DNA from: JANQGH01 sp039177555
Lineage (GTDB): Bacteria > Pseudomonadota > Alphaproteobacteria > DSM-16000 > Inquilinaceae
DNA length: 37,098 nt
NCBI GenBank assembly: GCA_039177555.1
Contig: JBCDFV010000044.1
Span: 1 to 37,098 of the forward strand
Direction: 5' to 3'
The translations under genes were made by a program, and so were the position numbers. Under the pieces are notes generated by a model. The model was given only the letters and a program-made list of their open reading frames with translations. It was not told the origin of the DNA and did no database searches. Positions 1-7,696 of this stretch are shown piece after piece (the first letter of the stretch is position 1; every line of letters starts with the position of its first letter).

Positions 1-344
1 ATGCCACAGCGCGCATAGGTCGATTTGCCGAGGCAGATCACCATGATGTCGCGCGGCACCCTGAAATACTCCACCGTGCTGGCCAGCGCGAAGCTGTTGG
101 GCGGAATGATGCAGACGTCGGTCTTGCGTTTCACGAAGCTGTTTTCAGCGAAGCTCTTGGGGTCGACGATCGCGTTGTCGACATTGGTGAAGATCAGGAA
201 CTCGTCGCCGACCCGCGCATCGTAGCCGTAAGAGCTGAGGCCGTAGGAGATCCCGCCCTCACGCGTCTGCTTTTCCACGAACGGCTCGATCATGCCATGT
301 TCGCTGGCCGTCTTGCGGATCCATCGATCGGACATGATGCTCAT
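1..344 (-). CDS. dcd: dCTP deaminase, 5' part (runs off the left edge)
   Basis: Converts dCTP to dUTP and ammonia, feeding dTMP synthesis in the cytoplasm. Reading the minus strand from the ATG at 344-342 gives 114 residues open to the window edge. They contain the family's strongly conserved blocks: EHGMIEPFV near residue 15, ISYGLSSYGYDAR near 32-44, DVCIIPPNSFALA near 76-88, and GKSTYARCG at the edge. The alphaproteobacterial enzyme is about 184 residues, so roughly 70 are outside the window. A second in-frame ATG three codons later (MSDRWI) is an alternative start. About 160 bp of GC-rich sequence with a small hairpin (ggcccggacgggcc) precede it. Identification is secure from the motifs; only the truncation by the window limits it. 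Confidence 0.95.
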   Translation of the reverse strand, partial: MSIMSDRWIRKTASEHGMIEPFVEKQTREGGISYGLSSYGYDARVGDEFLIFTNVDNAIVDPKSFAENSFVKRKTDVCIIPPNSFALASTVEYFRVPRDIMVICLGKSTYARCG

Positions 345-507
345 GGTCGGCCGCTCTTTCGGCCCGGACGGGCCCGTGTCGGGGGGTGTGACTGGACCTC
401 GTGTGTAACCGGCCCGCGCGCGCTTCTCAAGTATGTGCTGACTGGGATGGTCGCATACCGGCGTCTTCGACCTCGCGACGCGCGGACAAGCGCTGAGGTC
501 GAACCGG

Positions 508-705
508 CTAGCGCCCGGTCGACTCCCCCTGGGTCGGCTTGGAAAGGGAGGTGCGGCCGCGTTTCTGGGCCTTGCGCTTGGCCAGATTGGCCCGAAGCGC
601 CGCGGCCTCGCGTTCCTGGCGCGACGGCGTGCGTTCAACAGCGCCCGTGGCATTCGTGTTGGCATCGCGTGCATTACCGGCTGGCTTTGATTTGTGGTCA
701 CTCAC
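508..705 (-). CDS. Small basic hypothetical protein (65 aa)
   Basis: Unrecognised function. I chose the GTG at 705-703 because a good ribosome site (ggagag) lies about five bases upstream; a longer reading to 858 adds a low-complexity Arg/Ala leader that overlaps the tRNA promoter area. The protein is hydrophilic and very basic. Its middle (about residues 28-51, containing SRQEREAAALRANLAKRK) looks like a single charged amphipathic helix followed by an Arg/Lys-rich tail, a pattern seen in many short alphaproteobacterial proteins of unknown role, which might bind RNA or membranes (inference). It reads in the same direction as dcd, 163 bp upstream of it, and diverges from tRNA-Thr. Confidence 0.6.
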   Translation of the reverse strand: MSDHKSKPAGNARDANTNATGAVERTPSRQEREAAALRANLAKRKAQKRGRTSLSKPTQGESTGR

Positions 706-859
706 GCGACTCTCCGGATGTCTGCTGGCGGCAACGCGGCAAAGCCTAGGCCTTTCGAGGTCATTACAAAAGCCGCTTGCGCCCGCTGCCCGGCCTATGG
801 CAGTTTCCCGCCGCCTTCGCCCGCGCCTTGCCACACTCGAAGTCGCAAGCGAAGCCAAC

Positions 860-934
<75 letters not shown>

Positions 935-1024
935 GATTTATTTTGATAATTCAATGGGTTGACGCCCCTCATGGCATAAGCGACCACTCGCAAATGCCGT
1001 GAACATCCGCAGAACACCGTGAGT

Positions 1025-1231
1025 TCACCCGTGGAAAATCCGTGGACTTGAGAACGATGCGCGAACGGGCTCACGGCGGTTCTTGACACAATCGGTCACC
1101 CGATAGCCGACCATCTCATTGGCCGGGTATGACTTCAACAGATGCTCCGGAACATCGTCGGCCAAGAGCCATTCACGCGCGTCGGCAGGCCGAAGAATGG
1201 CCGGCATGCGGCTGTGCTTGCAGCCGGCAAT
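1025..1231 (-). pseudogene. C-terminal relic of an SRAP (YedK/HMCES-like) peptidase
   Basis: The minus-strand frame reads KHSRMPAILRPADAREWL, then a segment with LLKSYPANEMVGYRVTD, ending at a stop at 1025. This resembles the C-terminal part of SOS-response-associated peptidases, where a conserved HxRMP(A/V)IL block is followed by an acidic WL segment and a 'LLxPYPAxxM.xxxVS..VN' block. Intact members are about 220 residues and start with a catalytic Cys2 (MCGR). Neither that start nor the central domain is present upstream, so this is a 5'-deleted remnant. SRAP proteins act on abasic-site DNA damage. The family call rests on recalled motifs only. Confidence 0.45.
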
Positions 1232-1488
1232 CGAGCCCTTGACAAGCCGGAGGGGTGCTCAAAGCTATTGCCTGTCCTGGCGTGTCGGGAAAGAGTGCTT
1301 TAAGCGAGCTTCTTTCAATGCGCAGGTAATGGCCCACAGTGACAGCGTTTGTCGATTGGCCGGGGCATAACCCCATTGAACGCCAGGCGACAATCGTCGA
1401 TGCCCATATCGATTCCCGTCGGCAACGACCGGGCCGGATCGACCACAGGATCACCCTGAAAGCGACCTGCCACGGTAACGAGTTATGA
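1232..1488. other. Gene-poor stretch with unexplained open segments
   Basis: I see no gene I can name. A minus-strand frame over about 1325-1475 reads a plausible protein segment (GRFQGDPVVDPARSLPTGID, then GIDDCRLAFNGV) before a stop, and a plus-strand frame over 1330-1485 is also open. Neither has a start with a ribosome site. Lower GC and broken frames on both sides suggest degraded coding sequence rather than a regulatory region. Confidence 0.4.
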
Positions 1489-1569
1489 ACGAGAGGCGTT
1501 ACGATAGAGGTCGACGCGCCGTTCGAAGTTGCGGATCTGACAAACGCCGACCCGTTCGTCATTGCCTCG

Positions 1570-2577
1570 TTGTATCCCGCTATGACGGTCGGGGGTCGCC
1601 TGCGCATACACGGCCGTGTGAGCTTCAAACTGCTCAAGAACCTGATCGACTATCAGGGCGCGTGGCGTCTCGCGAAGTCCGATCTGAGCCACTCGGTAAT
1701 CATTGAGGCAGCGGAAATCGACTACGACGCCAAGTCCGACCCGGGGCCGCGTCCCAGGTCCATTTTGGCGTTCACCGGCGGCGTCGATTCTACGTTTGCG
1801 CTGTGTCACAACGCCTCTGAACACGGTGGCCTCGCCCGCCACAACATTGGCGCGGCGATCATGATCGATGGCATCAACAGCGGGCCCAGCACGGAGAAGC
1901 CGCGCGATGTCTTGGCAGACCTGCGCCGTATCAGCGGCGCGTGGGATGTGCCAACTGGCATGATTCGCTTCGATATCTTCAAGCTGTACGACGCCGCCAA
2001 TCCTGCGATCGGCGTCTGGGTGGCCGCTAGCCTGTCGCTGTTTTCCGGTTCCTTCAACGTCGGGCTGATCGGAGCGATCGGTGATTGGCTCAGACCGACC
2101 TATGACGTCTTCGGCTCCCATCCGCTGCTCGATCCATACCTTTCGAGCGGCCAAATGGCGATACGCCATGAAGGGGCACAGTTTACACGCGCAGAAAAAA
2201 TCAAACTGCTGGCAAGCGATCTCGGCGGCATTGACAACTTGCGGGTTTGCTTCTTCTCCGAACCTGGCTTGAGGAATTGTTGCCGCTGTGAGAAGTGTAT
2301 CAGAACCATGCTGACCTGCATCGCCGTCGGCCATGAGGTTCCGGCAGCGTTCCCGCTGGGGCTCCGATTACAAGACATCGGAATTGGTATGGGCAATAGC
2401 GCAGTGCTGTTCTGGGCAGCGGGGGTTATTGCAGCCTCAGAACGCTGGGACACCGGTGATCATCCGGCAATGCGTCGTCTGGGTCGCCGTTATCGAACCA
2501 AGCGCGTAAAGGTCGCCGCGAAAACACGTTTCAGCCAAATCCGGCAACGGCTGACCGGGTTGAGGCGTTCGCGTTAG
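1570..2577 (+). CDS. PP-loop (adenine nucleotide alpha hydrolase-like) protein, 5' end uncertain
   Basis: Contains FTGGVDSTFAL (about residues 68-78), a SGGxDS-type PP-loop that binds the phosphates of ATP in QueC, asparagine synthase and related enzymes. Near the C-terminus is NCCRCEKCIRT, a cysteine cluster like the zinc knot of QueC-type proteins. The substrate is unknown; similar ORFs occur near polysaccharide genes (from memory). The TTG at 1570 or ATG at 1582 are the only in-frame starts, but coding-like sequence continues upstream in the same frame to 1489 (VTIEVDAPFEVADLTNADPF), just after a stop at 1486-1488. An ATG at 1485 lies in another frame and would join this frame by a single-base shift. 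The gene may therefore be frameshifted or truncated. GC is lower than in most of the window. Confidence 0.6.
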   Translation: MYPAMTVGGRLRIHGRVSFKLLKNLIDYQGAWRLAKSDLSHSVIIEAAEIDYDAKSDPGPRPRSILAFTGGVDSTFALCHNASEHGGLARHNIGAAIMIDGINSGPSTEKPRDVLADLRRISGAWDVPTGMIRFDIFKLYDAANPAIGVWVAASLSLFSGSFNVGLIGAIGDWLRPTYDVFGSHPLLDPYLSSGQMAIRHEGAQFTRAEKIKLLASDLGGIDNLRVCFFSEPGLRNCCRCEKCIRTMLTCIAVGHEVPAAFPLGLRLQDIGIGMGNSAVLFWAAGVIAASERWDTGDHPAMRRLGRRYRTKRVKVAAKTRFSQIRQRLTGLRRSR

Positions 2578-2770
2578 CTCAAATCGATAATGGCTGCGCC
2601 TGACGACAGCTTGGAACTACACAAGCATTGGTGGCTGGATATTCCAGCTTGCCGAGTGCATCACCCGCGTCGCTGGTCATGGACTCGAGCCATGCAGTGC
2701 ATCTCGCCATGGGAGTGGCGGAAACGAAACCAGAAGATTGGGCGCCGGGTCGCGCCCGACGCCCAAGCAA

Positions 2771-2911
2771 TCAGGACTTCGGGGGGTGTATAGGCTTTAG
2801 AACCCCACTCGCAACCTTGGCCTCCGCACGATCAAGGGCCTCACCGTTGTCGACCGTCTGCTTAACCTCGACAACGCGTTTGTCCAATTTAGCCTTCGCA
2901 AGAACGTTCAT
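2771..2911 (-). CDS. Small hypothetical protein (46 aa)
   Basis: Starts at the ATG at 2911-2909, with a clear ribosome site (aggag) nine bases upstream, and ends at TGA 2773-2771. The protein begins MNVLAKAKLDKRVVEVKQTV and continues with DNGEALDRAEAKVASG, a charged, probably helical peptide with a short proline-containing tail (HPPKS). It has no signal peptide or membrane segment. I do not recognise the family. The strong Shine-Dalgarno and the regular heptad-like pattern argue that it is real. It lies alone in the gene-poor region between the PP-loop gene and the secreted peptide gene, both neighbours being more than 190 bp away. Confidence 0.55.
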   Translation of the reverse strand: MNVLAKAKLDKRVVEVKQTVDNGEALDRAEAKVASGVLKPIHPPKS

Positions 2912-3163
2912 TACTTGATTCTCCTCTGCTTCAACACGTTAAAGAATACAACAAGCTCGTGGAGAATCAAGCAGAGCAAGCGCATCACCTCCGCCACTAA
3001 GCACATTGGTCCGGACCACCATCCCTGCCGACGCGGCGCGAGTGATCGTTATCGCTCTCGGAAACGAGCGGGCCGGTATCCGGCGGTGGCCAAGCGCGAA
3101 CGAGGTCGAGCGTTTCGGGACGCAAATCCCAAGCTAACGTGCGATGTACGATTCGGGTCCTGC

Positions 3164-3283
3164 CTAGATGCTGCAACCGAACCAGCAACTGCCGGCAAAG
3201 GCCGGATTGCTGATGCCGATGATGGCGATGATGGCGGTCAACGTGATGAGCGTCGCGGCGGTTGTTGAGATGATGGCGCGCAT
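3164..3283 (-). CDS. Secreted micro-peptide precursor (39 aa)
   Basis: Reads from the ATG at 3283-3281 to TAG at 3166-3164. Residues 1-30 form a signal peptide: a short basic start (MR), a long hydrophobic core rich in Ile/Thr/Ala, and a canonical AFA cleavage site. The predicted mature part is only nine residues, GSCWFGCSI, with two cysteines that could form a disulfide loop. An agggg lies about ten bases upstream of the start, a weak ribosome site. It could be a signalling or toxin-like peptide, a tiny envelope protein, or a signal sequence whose body was lost. It is codirectional with, and downstream of, the binding-protein gene, but a strong hairpin (3428-3460) separates them. Confidence 0.5.
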   Translation of the reverse strand: MRAIISTTAATLITLTAIIAIIGISNPAFAGSCWFGCSI

Positions 3284-3427
3284 TGCTTTGGAACCCCTTG
3301 CTTGAACCAGCGTGACGGTTCCGTTCTAGTCGGGCGCCGGGGTCCGGTCTGTGAACCGTTTCACAGGCCAGCCGCATCATGCCCTCTTGAGGCACAGCCT
3401 CCGCGCGGCTTGAGGCCTGTGAGGAGC

Positions 3428-3460
3428 GGGCACCGCGCCAATGATGCTGGCGCGGTGCCC
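3428..3460 (-). terminator. Strong hairpin after the binding-protein gene
   Basis: A perfect inverted repeat: gggcaccgcgcca, a seven-base loop (atgatgc), then tggcgcggtgccc. The 13-bp GC-rich stem lies 24 bp past the stop of the minus-strand solute-binding protein gene at 3484. No long T-run follows on the minus strand, so it may act with Rho or protect the transcript end rather than be a textbook intrinsic terminator. Confidence 0.7.
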
Positions 3461-3483
3461 GGTCGGTTCCAGTTTGCCGATCG

Positions 3484-4737
3484 TTACTGGTGGGCGGCCA
3501 TCAGGTCGGCCATCTCGTCGGCGAAGTCGGCGAGGGCCTCCTCGGCTGTTGCCTGTTCCAGCACGATGGCTTCCCACACGGCCGGCTCCAAGGCGCGGAT
3601 TTCGGGCATCGCCGGAGGCCGGGCGCGGGCGAAAGCGACGTCCAGCTGATCGACGGCGACCCGATACTCCGGACGTTCCGCCAGATAGGCGGCGGCATCC
3701 GGATGCTGCGGCGTGGAGTTCAGGATCGGCATATAGCCGGTCACGGTGAACATCACGGAGTTGGAGTCCGGCGTCATCACGAAGCGCAGAAAGTCCCAGG
3801 CGGCGTCCTTTTGCGCCTCGTCGGCCCCCGCCATAATGCCCAATGCCGCACCGCCTATGGGCGCGGCGCAGTGGGTCTCGCAGGGCAGCGCGGCGACGCC
3901 CAGGTCGAACTCCGTATCGCGCGCGATCGTGCCCAGCGAGCCGGTGCTGCCGAACATGATGCCCGTGTTGCCGCTGACGAAGGACTGCCGGCCGACATCC
4001 TCGTCGATGGCGCCGTCAAGCTGGGCCACGTTGTGGACGTTCACCCAGTCGGAGGCGAACTGATAGGCGCGGGCCGTGTCCGCCTGGCCCATCTGAATCT
4101 CGTTGGTGGCACCGTCCATCCAGCCGCCACCGGCCTGGTTGGACATCGCCCAGCGCACCCATTGCGGCGGCGCGGCGACACCCCATTGAGATGTCGAGTC
4201 CCCGTCTCGGATCGTCAGCGCTTCTGCCGCCTGCAACAGCTCGTCCCAGGTCGCCGGCGGGCTTTCCGGATCGAGGCCGGCGGCGCCGAACAGGTCGCGG
4301 TTGTAATACATGACGGGCGTGGAGCTGTTGAACGGCAGCACGTAGGACTGGCCGAGATAGAGCGAGGCCTCCAAGGCGAACGGGCGCAGATCTTCCATGA
4401 TCGCCGGGTCGGCGGCCAGGCGGTCATCCAGCAGTTCCAGGGCACCGGCATCGGCAAACAGGCCGTAGCGCGTGATCTCAAGCTGCACCAGCGTCGGCAC
4501 GTCGCCCGACACGACCGCCGCCTGCAAGCGCACGATCATGTCGCCATAGTTGCCGACATAGATCGGCTCGATATCGATGGCCGGGTTGGCTTCTTCAAAG
4601 CGGGTGGCGAGCGTGTTGATCACCGCCTCACCCTGATTGGTCAGCGAGTGCCAGAACGGCACGACGATCTGGTCTTGCGCGGCGGCGGGAAGGGCCATCA
4701 TGGCAACGGACAGGCCAAGGGCGGCGCGGCGGATCAT
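3484..4737 (-). CDS. ABC transporter extracellular solute-binding protein (family 1, UgpB-like)
   Basis: Periplasmic receptor that would deliver a sugar or glycerophosphodiester to the permeases encoded divergently at 4927-6655. The 417-residue product starts with a signal peptide (MIRRAALGLSVAMMALPAAA, cut before QDQ). It then shows the family-1 fold order: VPFWHSLTNQGEAVINTLATRF, QLEITRYGLFADAGAL, LPFNSSTPVMYYNRDLF, the ATWDELLQAAEAL helix and GNTGIMFGSTGSL. A CETHC pair around residue 285 could form a disulfide. Start ATG at 4737 has a strong ribosome site (aggagg). Length and the MYYNRDLF/GxxFGSTG blocks resemble UgpB. With a glycerophosphodiesterase in the partner operon, a glycerophosphodiester is the favoured ligand, but a sugar is possible. 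Confidence 0.9.
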   Translation of the reverse strand: MIRRAALGLSVAMMALPAAAQDQIVVPFWHSLTNQGEAVINTLATRFEEANPAIDIEPIYVGNYGDMIVRLQAAVVSGDVPTLVQLEITRYGLFADAGALELLDDRLAADPAIMEDLRPFALEASLYLGQSYVLPFNSSTPVMYYNRDLFGAAGLDPESPPATWDELLQAAEALTIRDGDSTSQWGVAAPPQWVRWAMSNQAGGGWMDGATNEIQMGQADTARAYQFASDWVNVHNVAQLDGAIDEDVGRQSFVSGNTGIMFGSTGSLGTIARDTEFDLGVAALPCETHCAAPIGGAALGIMAGADEAQKDAAWDFLRFVMTPDSNSVMFTVTGYMPILNSTPQHPDAAAYLAERPEYRVAVDQLDVAFARARPPAMPEIRALEPAVWEAIVLEQATAEEALADFADEMADLMAAHQ

Positions 4738-4926
4738 GGCGGAGGCCTCCTATTGGAATAAGGAACGGGATGCCCCCGTGTCCTAGTGGCCGGCCATGAA
4801 CGTTTGATGAAGCGTCGGTTACCGTCTGGCGTCGTCATCGAAGGTTAATGCAACCATCACACAGGCGTCGCATGCGGCCCATAGCGTCGCCGGCGTGAAA
4901 CCAACGGATGAACAGGCAAAGGGTCA

Positions 4927-5799
4927 ATGAAGCGCGTTGTCGTGCCGGCGCTGTTCGTGCTGCCGTGCCTGACCGTTCTGGCAATCTTCATCTACTGGCC
5001 GATCTTCTATTCGTTCTATCTCAGCCTGCATGACGTCAATCTGTTGAGCGGGCGGCAACGCTTCGTCGGTGCCGAGAACTTCGTCGATCTGGCCCTGGAT
5101 GACGGCTTTCACCGGTCGGTCGCCATCACCGCCACGTTCGTTCTCGCCAGCGTGCCGCTGCGTCTGGCGCTGGCCCTGTTTCTGGCGCAGTTGCTGGTCG
5201 CCGAACGGCCCGCGAACCGGGTCCTGCGCGGGGTCTTCTTCCTGCCCTACGTCTCGTCGACCGTCGCGATCGCGGTGGTCTGGAGTTGGCTGTTCAACAC
5301 CGATCTCGGCTTGATCAACCTGACGATCGGCGCGCTGGGCGGCAGCCCGCAGAACTGGCTCTACGACGCCGATACCGCGCTCTACGCCGTGGCCGCCGTG
5401 AACGTCTGGAAGCAGCTTGGCTACGACATGGTGATCTTTATCGCCGGGCTGCAGGCGATTTCGCCGACGCTTTACGAGGCCGCGCGTATCGATGGGGCCT
5501 CGCGCCTGCATCAGTTCCGCACCATCACCCTGCCCTTGCTGACGCCGACCCTGCTGTTCCTGTTGGTGATCTCGGTGATCGACAGCTTTCAGGTCTTCAC
5601 GCTGGTCAACGTCATGACCCACGGCGGCCCCGCCCTGTCGACCGACGTGATCGTGAACTTCTTCTATCGCCTGGCTTTCGTGCGCCTCGACTATGGCAGC
5701 GCCTCGGCCGTCGTGATCGCCCTGTTCCTGTTCCTGCTGGGGCTTACGATCCTTCAGTTCGGCGTCCTCGGGCGAAAGGTGTCCTATGACCTCGATTGA
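4927..5799 (+). CDS. ABC transporter permease (UgpA/MalF-like)
   Basis: First of two inner-membrane channel subunits. The 290-residue product has six predicted membrane helices, beginning with VVVPALFVLPCLTVLAIFIY, and carries the EAA loop (LYEAARIDGASRLHQFRTIT, about residues 184-203) that docks the ATPase. WTGPxxxxY-type YSFYLSLHDVNLL after helix 1 is typical of the sugar/G3P permease family. The start ATG follows aaaggg closely. It overlaps the next gene by 14 bases, so the two are translationally coupled. It is divergent from the binding-protein gene with 189 bp between them, which should hold both promoters. No ATP-binding subunit is encoded nearby. Confidence 0.92.
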   Translation: MKRVVVPALFVLPCLTVLAIFIYWPIFYSFYLSLHDVNLLSGRQRFVGAENFVDLALDDGFHRSVAITATFVLASVPLRLALALFLAQLLVAERPANRVLRGVFFLPYVSSTVAIAVVWSWLFNTDLGLINLTIGALGGSPQNWLYDADTALYAVAAVNVWKQLGYDMVIFIAGLQAISPTLYEAARIDGASRLHQFRTITLPLLTPTLLFLLVISVIDSFQVFTLVNVMTHGGPALSTDVIVNFFYRLAFVRLDYGSASAVVIALFLFLLGLTILQFGVLGRKVSYDLD

Positions 5800-6655
5800 C
5801 CTCCGCGTCGCCGCCCAGCAAACCGTGCGGGAACGGCCGCGCCTGTCGATCCCTTGGACGACGGTGATCGCCATACCGCTGGCCGTGCTGTTCGCCGTGC
5901 CGATGCTCTACGCGGTTTATGTCTCGCTGTTGGACCAGTCGGACCTGATGAGCGCGACGCCGGATTTCTGGCCGCCCAACATCGACAACTATCTGACCGC
6001 GTGGTCGGAACACCCGTTCGCCCGCTACTTCTTGAACTCCATCATCGTCTGCGGCGCGATCACCATCGGCTCGATGATCACCTCGATCATGGCGGCCTAC
6101 GTCTTCGCCCGCGTCGACATGCCCGGTCGCAACATCCTGTTCATGGCCGTGGTCGCGACCCTGATGGTGCCAACGCATATCACCTTGGTTCCCAACTATC
6201 TGACCATGGCCGGCTTCGGCCTGCGCAACACCTACTGGGCGCTGATCCTGCCGTTTCTGGCCTCGGGTTTCGCCGCGTTTTTTCTGCGGCAACACTTCAA
6301 GACCATTCCCAAAGAGGTTGAAGAAGCGGCGAAACTCGACGGCGCCGGGCATTGGCGATTGCTCTGGACGATCATCGTGCCGATGTCCAGACCGGCCATC
6401 GCGGCGATCGCGGTGTTCATCTTCCTGTCGGAATGGAACTCGTACATCTGGCCGCTGATCGTGACCGACACGGACGACATGCGCACGGTCGAAATCGGCC
6501 TGGCGCGTCTGTTCGCGGAGGAACAGGAAGGCGGCATCAACAACTGGCCGATGATCATGGCCGCCGCCGTGACCATCTTGATCCCGCCGACGATCGTGTT
6601 TTTCTTTGCCGAACGCTATCTGGTCAGCGGCATCACCATGGGGGGCAATCGATGA
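5786..6655 (+). CDS. ABC transporter permease (UgpE/MalG-like)
   Basis: Second channel subunit, 289 residues, with an N-terminal cytoplasmic stretch, six predicted helices and the EAA loop EVEEAAKLDGAGHWRLLWTI (about 177-196). The C-terminus (AERYLVSGITMGGNR) closely matches the MalG/UgpE ending, in which ...YFVxGLTxGAVK is usual. It overlaps the upstream permease by 14 bases and its stop overlaps the start of the phosphodiesterase gene in an ATGA. This gives a tight permease-permease-hydrolase operon, as in the E. coli ugp system, except that the ATPase gene is absent. Confidence 0.92.
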   Translation: MTSIDLRVAAQQTVRERPRLSIPWTTVIAIPLAVLFAVPMLYAVYVSLLDQSDLMSATPDFWPPNIDNYLTAWSEHPFARYFLNSIIVCGAITIGSMITSIMAAYVFARVDMPGRNILFMAVVATLMVPTHITLVPNYLTMAGFGLRNTYWALILPFLASGFAAFFLRQHFKTIPKEVEEAAKLDGAGHWRLLWTIIVPMSRPAIAAIAVFIFLSEWNSYIWPLIVTDTDDMRTVEIGLARLFAEEQEGGINNWPMIMAAAVTILIPPTIVFFFAERYLVSGITMGGNR

Positions 6656-7419
6656 GCGCCGGGTTTCCGAGGATTGCGTCCCATCGCGGCGGTGCGCTGG
6701 TCTGGCCGGAGAACAGCCGCACCGCCTTCGTCGGCACCACCGCCCTGGATGTCGACCTGGTCGAGTTCGACGTCCAGCGCAGCAAGGACGGTGTTCTGGT
6801 CGTCTTTCACGACGCGACCGTGGACCGAGTGACAAACGGTTCAGGCGCGGTCGCCGAACTGACCTTCGACGCGCTGCGGCAATTGACCATCGCCGGCACC
6901 AAGGATGACCGCATCCTGACGCTCGACGAGACGATCGACATCTTCCAACCCACGACGATCAGCCTGCGCCTGGAGATCAAGCCCGGCGTCGACCTCGCCC
7001 CCTACCCCGGCATCGAGGCGGAAATCGCCGCCGTCCTGCGATCGCGGGCCATGCTGGAACGCACCCAGGTCACCAGCTTTCGCTTGGCCTCGTTGCCCGC
7101 CTTCAAGTCCGAGGCCACCCCCGGCCAAGGCCTGCTCTGGCTGGTCGGCCAGCAACTGGACCGCCTTATCGGCGATGACGCCACGCTGCTCGGCCTGGCG
7201 CAGAAGGTCGGCGCCACGGGCTTCGGCTTTCACATCGACGATCTGACCTTTTCGCGCGTCGCGGCCGCCAAACGGGCCGGCATCAGCATCGGCAGTTGGG
7301 CGACGCACGACGAAACCGCCATCCGCAAGGCCGCCGACCTCGGCGCCGACATCTTCACGACCGACCGGCCCGACCTGGCAATTCAGATGCGTGATCGAAC
7401 CCTCGTGATCGGGCAATGA
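6652..7419 (+). CDS. Glycerophosphodiester phosphodiesterase (UgpQ-like)
   Basis: Hydrolyses glycerophosphodiesters to sn-glycerol-3-phosphate plus an alcohol. Without a signal peptide it should be cytoplasmic, acting on what the ABC transporter brings in. The start ATG at 6652 overlaps the permease stop (ATGA). The 255-residue TIM-barrel product shows the diagnostic opening SHRGG (10-14) with PENSRTAF, then the metal-site block VEFDVQRSKDGVLVVFHD, then DRVTNGSG. LRLEIKPG in the middle and the late TTDRPDL strand complete the GDPD pattern. Linkage to UgpB/A/E-like proteins is the best argument for glycerophosphodiester import. It is followed by 277 bp without a gene. Confidence 0.92.
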   Translation: MSAGFPRIASHRGGALVWPENSRTAFVGTTALDVDLVEFDVQRSKDGVLVVFHDATVDRVTNGSGAVAELTFDALRQLTIAGTKDDRILTLDETIDIFQPTTISLRLEIKPGVDLAPYPGIEAEIAAVLRSRAMLERTQVTSFRLASLPAFKSEATPGQGLLWLVGQQLDRLIGDDATLLGLAQKVGATGFGFHIDDLTFSRVAAAKRAGISIGSWATHDETAIRKAADLGADIFTTDRPDLAIQMRDRTLVIGQ

Positions 7420-7696
7420 CCACTCGACGGATCGGCGGCAGCCTCTATCGTGCCCAAGTCTGGACGACAAGCCCAGGACCCCGGTAAGACCCTCCAACGC
7501 TCGCGGTCACAATCGCTCGATCGCCCCGAGTGACCCTTACACGCTCCATCTGAACCGAGCCATGGCTGGCTCTCAAGGTGGTTTGCCTCGCGAATTCGAC
7601 GCTGCGGGGGCTTCGCTGAGACGCTTTGGCCCATTCAAACGGGCGCGACCGCGGTATGATCCGAAGTCAGGGGCAACGCTGGGAGAAAGACGTTAC

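Noticed and set aside
3490..4761. 423-codon plus-strand frame opposite the solute-binding protein gene
   Set aside because: His/Gly/Arg-rich antisense shadow; the minus strand encodes a clear family-1 binding protein with signal peptide and a strong ribosome site.
4738..4926. Riboswitch or PhoB box in the divergent ABC intergenic region
   Set aside because: I could not point to a convincing PhoB box or structured leader by eye; a motif scan would be needed.
5744..6835. 363-codon minus-strand frame opposite the permease and phosphodiesterase genes
   Set aside because: Typical antisense composition (Arg, Asp, Gly, His); the plus strand carries diagnostic EAA and GDPD motifs.
7562..7696. 45-codon N-terminal extension of the sulfatase-like gene
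   Set aside because: The extension lacks coding character and the ATG at 7697 has a proper ribosome site and begins at the conserved first beta strand.
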